The notes beneath the pieces are model-generated. The model was not told where the DNA came from and did not search any database. It was given only the letters and a program-made list of their open reading frames with translations. The position numbers were made by a program, and so were the translations under genes. DNA of 6,219 nucleotides, from the NCBI GenBank assembly GCA_964637655.1, contig CAZWUZ010000231.1, positions 1 to 6,219 on the forward strand, in the 5' to 3' direction. Positions 3,706 through 6,219 of the stretch are shown one piece after another. The DNA comes from CAZWUZ01 sp964637655 [NCBI: uncultured bacterium]. GTDB lineage: Bacteria > DAOPZR01. Position 1 is the stretch's first letter. Each line of letters begins with the position of its first letter.

Positions 3706-5358
3706 CTATTCCGCCGACGGGAGCAGCAGCAGGAAGACGGTCTTTCCCGGTTCGCTCTCCTCGAGCAGCAGCGAGCCGCCCAGGTCGTCGGCGGTCTTGG
3801 CACAGATGGTCAGCCCGAGCCCGTAGTGCTTGTCCCCCTTCGTCGTGTAGAAGGGATCGAAAATGCGCCCCCGGATGTCGGCGGGAATGCCGCTCCCCGT
3901 GTCGGCAAAACGGACCGCCACCCATTTTTCCTTCGCGTCGGGCTGCGGCTGCACGGCAAGGTGGATGCGGATGGTTCCCCCGTCGGGCATGGCGGCCAGC
4001 GCATTCTCCGTCAGGTTGCCGAACATCTGTTCGAGGCGCGCGCTGTCAGCCCGCGCGGAAACCGCATCCCCTTCGACCAGCCACTGCACGCGACGGTCGC
4101 GCAGTTCGGCGAAACGTTCCATGCGCACGCGCCCGAGCAGGGAAAGCAGGTTGACCGGCTCGATGGCGTACGCCGTGCTCTGGCTCAGTTCCTGGATGCG
4201 GGTGAGCGCCTGCTCGGCGCGGCGCAGCGCCCCGGTGAGCATGGTCAGCTCCCCGTACTGCACCTTGCTCTTCTGCTGCCGCTCGTTGATCACCTCGGCA
4301 TAGCGCAGCGCGCTCTGCACCGGGTTGCGCACCCCGAAGGCGATGCTCGCCGACATCCTGCCGATGAGCGACATGCGCTGGCTGCGTTCGAGCTGGCGTT
4401 CCATTTCGACCAGCCCGGTAACATCGACGAAGATGAGCACCCCGCCCAGCGTCATGCCGTCGCGCAGCAGCGGGGCCGCCTGCACGTCGATATGGAACTC
4501 GTTCTCCCCCGCGCGATGGACGACGCGGCTGTGACAGGTGAGTTCCGTGTCGACGGCGCGCTGCAGCAGGTCGGCGAATTTCTCCGGCAGGGTGGCGGCA
4601 AACGACTGCCCCGGCGCGGCGGCGATACCCAGGCGCTGCAGCAGCAGCGTCCCGCGCTCGTTGATGCGCGTTATTTTCTCATCCACCCCGACGGCAATCA
4701 GCCCGGCGGGCATGGTGGCGACCAGCGTTTCAATATCGACGCGGGCGCGGTTGAGCTCCGCGCGCGTGGCGTCAATGACGCTGCGCATCGCCATGGTGAG
4801 AAACGCAACCAGGTAGAAGAAAAAGATTTTGATGGTGACCCCGAGGTAGAGAAAATCGACGCGGCTGAGCAGCTGGTGGCGCCCGATGAGGTCGCCGAAA
4901 TAGCCGCCCCCCGTCAGCTCGGGAAAATAGAAACTGTAGACCAGCGTGGCGGAATAGAGCACCGCCGCAACGGTGGCCAGCAGCAGCGCCCCCTGCCCCG
5001 GCAGACAGAGCCCGGCCGTCACGATGATGACGGGGTAGAGCACGGTAAAGGCGCTGTCGACCACCGCGTACGCCTCGACCAGGCCCGTGGTGGCAACGAG
5101 GTCGAGGGTGAACTGCACGATAAGCACGTTGCGGATGATTGACGGCGACGGATAGCGGAGCGCAAACGCGGCGAGCAGGTTGCCCGCGTAGATGGCGCCG
5201 ACGAGCGTGACGAGCGGCTGAAAGAACTGCCACTCCTGCGCGTAGAAGCCGGTGAAGAGCAGGGCGCAGAGGATGAGCGGCAATATCCAGTGCAGTTTCA
5301 GCGAGAGGCGGAACTTTTCGAGGAGTTCGCGTTCCTCGAACTGCGCGAGTTCGCTCAT
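3706..5358 (-). CDS. PilS-like membrane sensor histidine kinase lacking the phospho-acceptor His
   Basis: A 550-residue inner-membrane protein. Six hydrophobic segments (about 23-39, 46-68, 75-93, 103-118, 122-143, 168-192) come first, as in PilS-type kinases. A PAS-like region (about 206-315, ATMPAGLIAVGVDEKITRIN onward) follows, then the HisKA region (325-395) and HATPase_c domain (about 435-548). ATP-binding motifs are intact: N box N452 (LTENALAAMPDGG), G1 D486-T-G-S-G490, F box FDPF (500-503), G2 GLGL (513-516). The H box, normally HEIRNPL, reads FGVRNPV: Phe341 replaces the acceptor His and Gly342 the Glu, while R344-N345-P346 remain. Autophosphorylation there is impossible, so it may be a pseudokinase, a phosphatase or part of a heterodimer. 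The ATG at 5358 has GGAGGAG 7 bases upstream and overlaps the FecR-like stop as ATGA. No response regulator gene follows. Confidence 0.92.
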   Translation of the reverse strand: MSELAQFEERELLEKFRLSLKLHWILPLILCALLFTGFYAQEWQFFQPLVTLVGAIYAGNLLAAFALRYPSPSIIRNVLIVQFTLDLVATTGLVEAYAVVDSAFTVLYPVIIVTAGLCLPGQGALLLATVAAVLYSATLVYSFYFPELTGGGYFGDLIGRHQLLSRVDFLYLGVTIKIFFFYLVAFLTMAMRSVIDATRAELNRARVDIETLVATMPAGLIAVGVDEKITRINERGTLLLQRLGIAAAPGQSFAATLPEKFADLLQRAVDTELTCHSRVVHRAGENEFHIDVQAAPLLRDGMTLGGVLIFVDVTGLVEMERQLERSQRMSLIGRMSASIAFGVRNPVQSALRYAEVINERQQKSKVQYGELTMLTGALRRAEQALTRIQELSQSTAYAIEPVNLLSLLGRVRMERFAELRDRRVQWLVEGDAVSARADSARLEQMFGNLTENALAAMPDGGTIRIHLAVQPQPDAKEKWVAVRFADTGSGIPADIRGRIFDPFYTTKGDKHYGLGLTICAKTADDLGGSLLLEESEPGKTVFLLLLPSAE

Positions 5359-6219
5359 GGGGTTTCTCCTCCCGGTACGGGCCCGGCGCCGGCGTACCAC
5401 GCATCCGGTGCAGCCGCGTTATCGCCATGCGGCGGGACGTGCGGTTCGACGGTGTCGCCACCCGCGCTGATGCCGCAGGCGGCATAGGCGGCGGCATTGG
5501 CCGCGGCGGTTTGTGCCTGGCTGGGCATCCCGAACACGTGCCCGAGCAGTGTCGGGAACAACCTGACCAGCGCAACCGCCTCCTGCTCCCCGGCCGGCGC
5601 CGTCCATGCATCGGGCGTGCGCGTGTCGCCCGCCACGGCGCGGAAGCACATGGCGCCGAGCCATTCCAGCACGGTACCGCGCGGCACCTGCAGGTCCGGG
5701 GCCGGTACCGCCGCCGCCGGCAGCATGCGGGCATCGGTCTCCATCGCGTCGTATGCCACGGCGCCCGACACCAGCGGCAGGACGGTCAGTTGCCCGGCGC
5801 TGCGCAGCTGCGTACCGTCGCCGGCCGCGGTCACGGCGAGCCGCCCCGCGCCCGACAGGCGGCAGATACCTTCACGCGTGGTAACGCGCCATTCGCCCGC
5901 CGGCGCTGTCGTGCGCACCTCGGCGTCTCCCGCCAGCAGCAGCAGCCGGTACTGCGGACTGCCGTCATACCAGCGTTCGAGCAGGGCGGCACTGTTGCGC
6001 CCGAGGCGCAGTTGCGCGGCACTGCTTTCGATGAACGGCATCGGGCTTTCGCCCAGCGCCAGCGTCACTTCGCCGTCGCTGCCGGTGACCAGGCCGCAGA
6101 CATCAGCCAGCGCCTGGCGCGGGTAGGGCTGCTCCGCGCGCCCGGTGACCCCGTTATGCAGCCAGACGTCACGCGTGCGGCGCACGAGGCGCGCGGGAAT
6201 GCTCTCGCGATGTCCGGCA
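5355..6219 (-). CDS. FecR-like protein, 5' end outside window
   Basis: The minus-strand frame is open from the window edge (first full codon 6218) to TGA at 5357-5355: 287 visible residues, N-terminus missing. A GTG at 6185 lies within the open frame and is not taken as the start. The first half is beta-rich with alternating hydrophobic and small residues: GSDGEVTLALG, SSAAQLRLGRNSAALLERW, then LAGDAEVRTTAPAGEWRVTT and GRLAVTAAGDGTQL. That succession resembles FecR domains, where a VRTP-like strand is followed by 'G...V.V...G.V.V' repeats. FecR proteins usually sit in the periplasm or envelope and pass signals to membrane regulators. The second half (from about 170) is Ala/Pro-rich and includes LEWLGAMCFRAVAG and an Ala-rich helix with one Cys; I recognise no domain there. 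The stop overlaps the kinase ATG (ATGA), pointing to one coupled operon. Assignment is by pattern only. Confidence 0.65.
   Translation of the reverse strand, partial: AGHRESIPARLVRRTRDVWLHNGVTGRAEQPYPRQALADVCGLVTGSDGEVTLALGESPMPFIESSAAQLRLGRNSAALLERWYDGSPQYRLLLLAGDAEVRTTAPAGEWRVTTREGICRLSGAGRLAVTAAGDGTQLRSAGQLTVLPLVSGAVAYDAMETDARMLPAAAVPAPDLQVPRGTVLEWLGAMCFRAVAGDTRTPDAWTAPAGEQEAVALVRLFPTLLGHVFGMPSQAQTAAANAAAYAACGISAGGDTVEPHVPPHGDNAAAPDAWYAGAGPVPGGETP
5366..5372 (-). promoter_or_regulatory. Ribosome binding site of the sensor kinase
   Basis: GGAGGAG on the minus strand lies 7 bases before the ATG at 5358, inside the last codons of the FecR-like gene. It fixes the kinase start and shows that it can initiate independently as well as by coupling. 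Confidence 0.85.

Noticed and set aside
3661-5142. A 493-codon open frame on the plus strand
   Set aside because: It lies fully antisense to the sensor kinase, has the Gly/Arg/Gln/His-rich composition of a shadow frame in GC-rich DNA, and shows no domain or ribosome site.

Overview
The window comes from a GC-rich bacterium, probably a free-living or environmental lineage. It carries no phage, plasmid or insertion-sequence gene. Three things hint at a deltaproteobacterial or PVC-type (planctomycete, verrucomicrobial, lentisphaeral, kiritimatiellal) genome: the repeat family translating as 'TTEHTEHTE', the GGGGACAGTCCCC palindrome, and the mix of VWFA, FecR-like and PilS-like proteins. I cannot fix the phylum from this sequence.

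Layout, left to right. (1) 2-439 (+): C-terminal end of a von Willebrand factor A domain protein, closed by a strong intrinsic terminator. (2) 440-761: a gene-free convergent intergenic stretch holding three diverged copies of a CTCTGTGTGCTCTGTGGTG-type repeat, the first two in inverted orientation. (3) 762-3108 (-): an SOS cassette transcribed leftward, lexA, then an 82-residue protein, then a Y-family DNA polymerase (dinB type). The last two overlap by ATGA. The lexA promoter is near-consensus, and a 16-bp palindrome fills its spacer, almost certainly the LexA self-operator. (4) 3109-3310: an AT-richer gene-free stretch with a hairpin, two perfect DnaA boxes and three back-to-back tandem duplications. 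(5) 3311-3472 (-): tRNA-Lys(UUU) then tRNA-Glu(UUC), behind a strong sigma-70 type promoter with a GC-rich discriminator. (6) 3706-6219 (-): a FecR-like protein (5' end outside the window) coupled by ATGA to a six-TM, PAS-containing, PilS-like sensor kinase.

How the genes work together. The lexA cassette reads as a self-contained DNA-damage module: LexA represses its own promoter and, by co-transcription, the downstream polymerase and small protein. After damage, RecA-stimulated cleavage at Ala83-Gly84 would release expression of the translesion polymerase. The FecR-like protein and sensor kinase look like a translationally coupled envelope-sensing pair, but no response regulator lies in the window.

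The most unusual observations are: a kinase whose phospho-acceptor histidine is Phe341 (and the following Glu is Gly) although its ATP-binding motifs are intact; a LexA operator (TAGCACA-AA-TGTGCTA) unlike the classic SOS boxes; and a small, poorly known protein locked between LexA and its polymerase.
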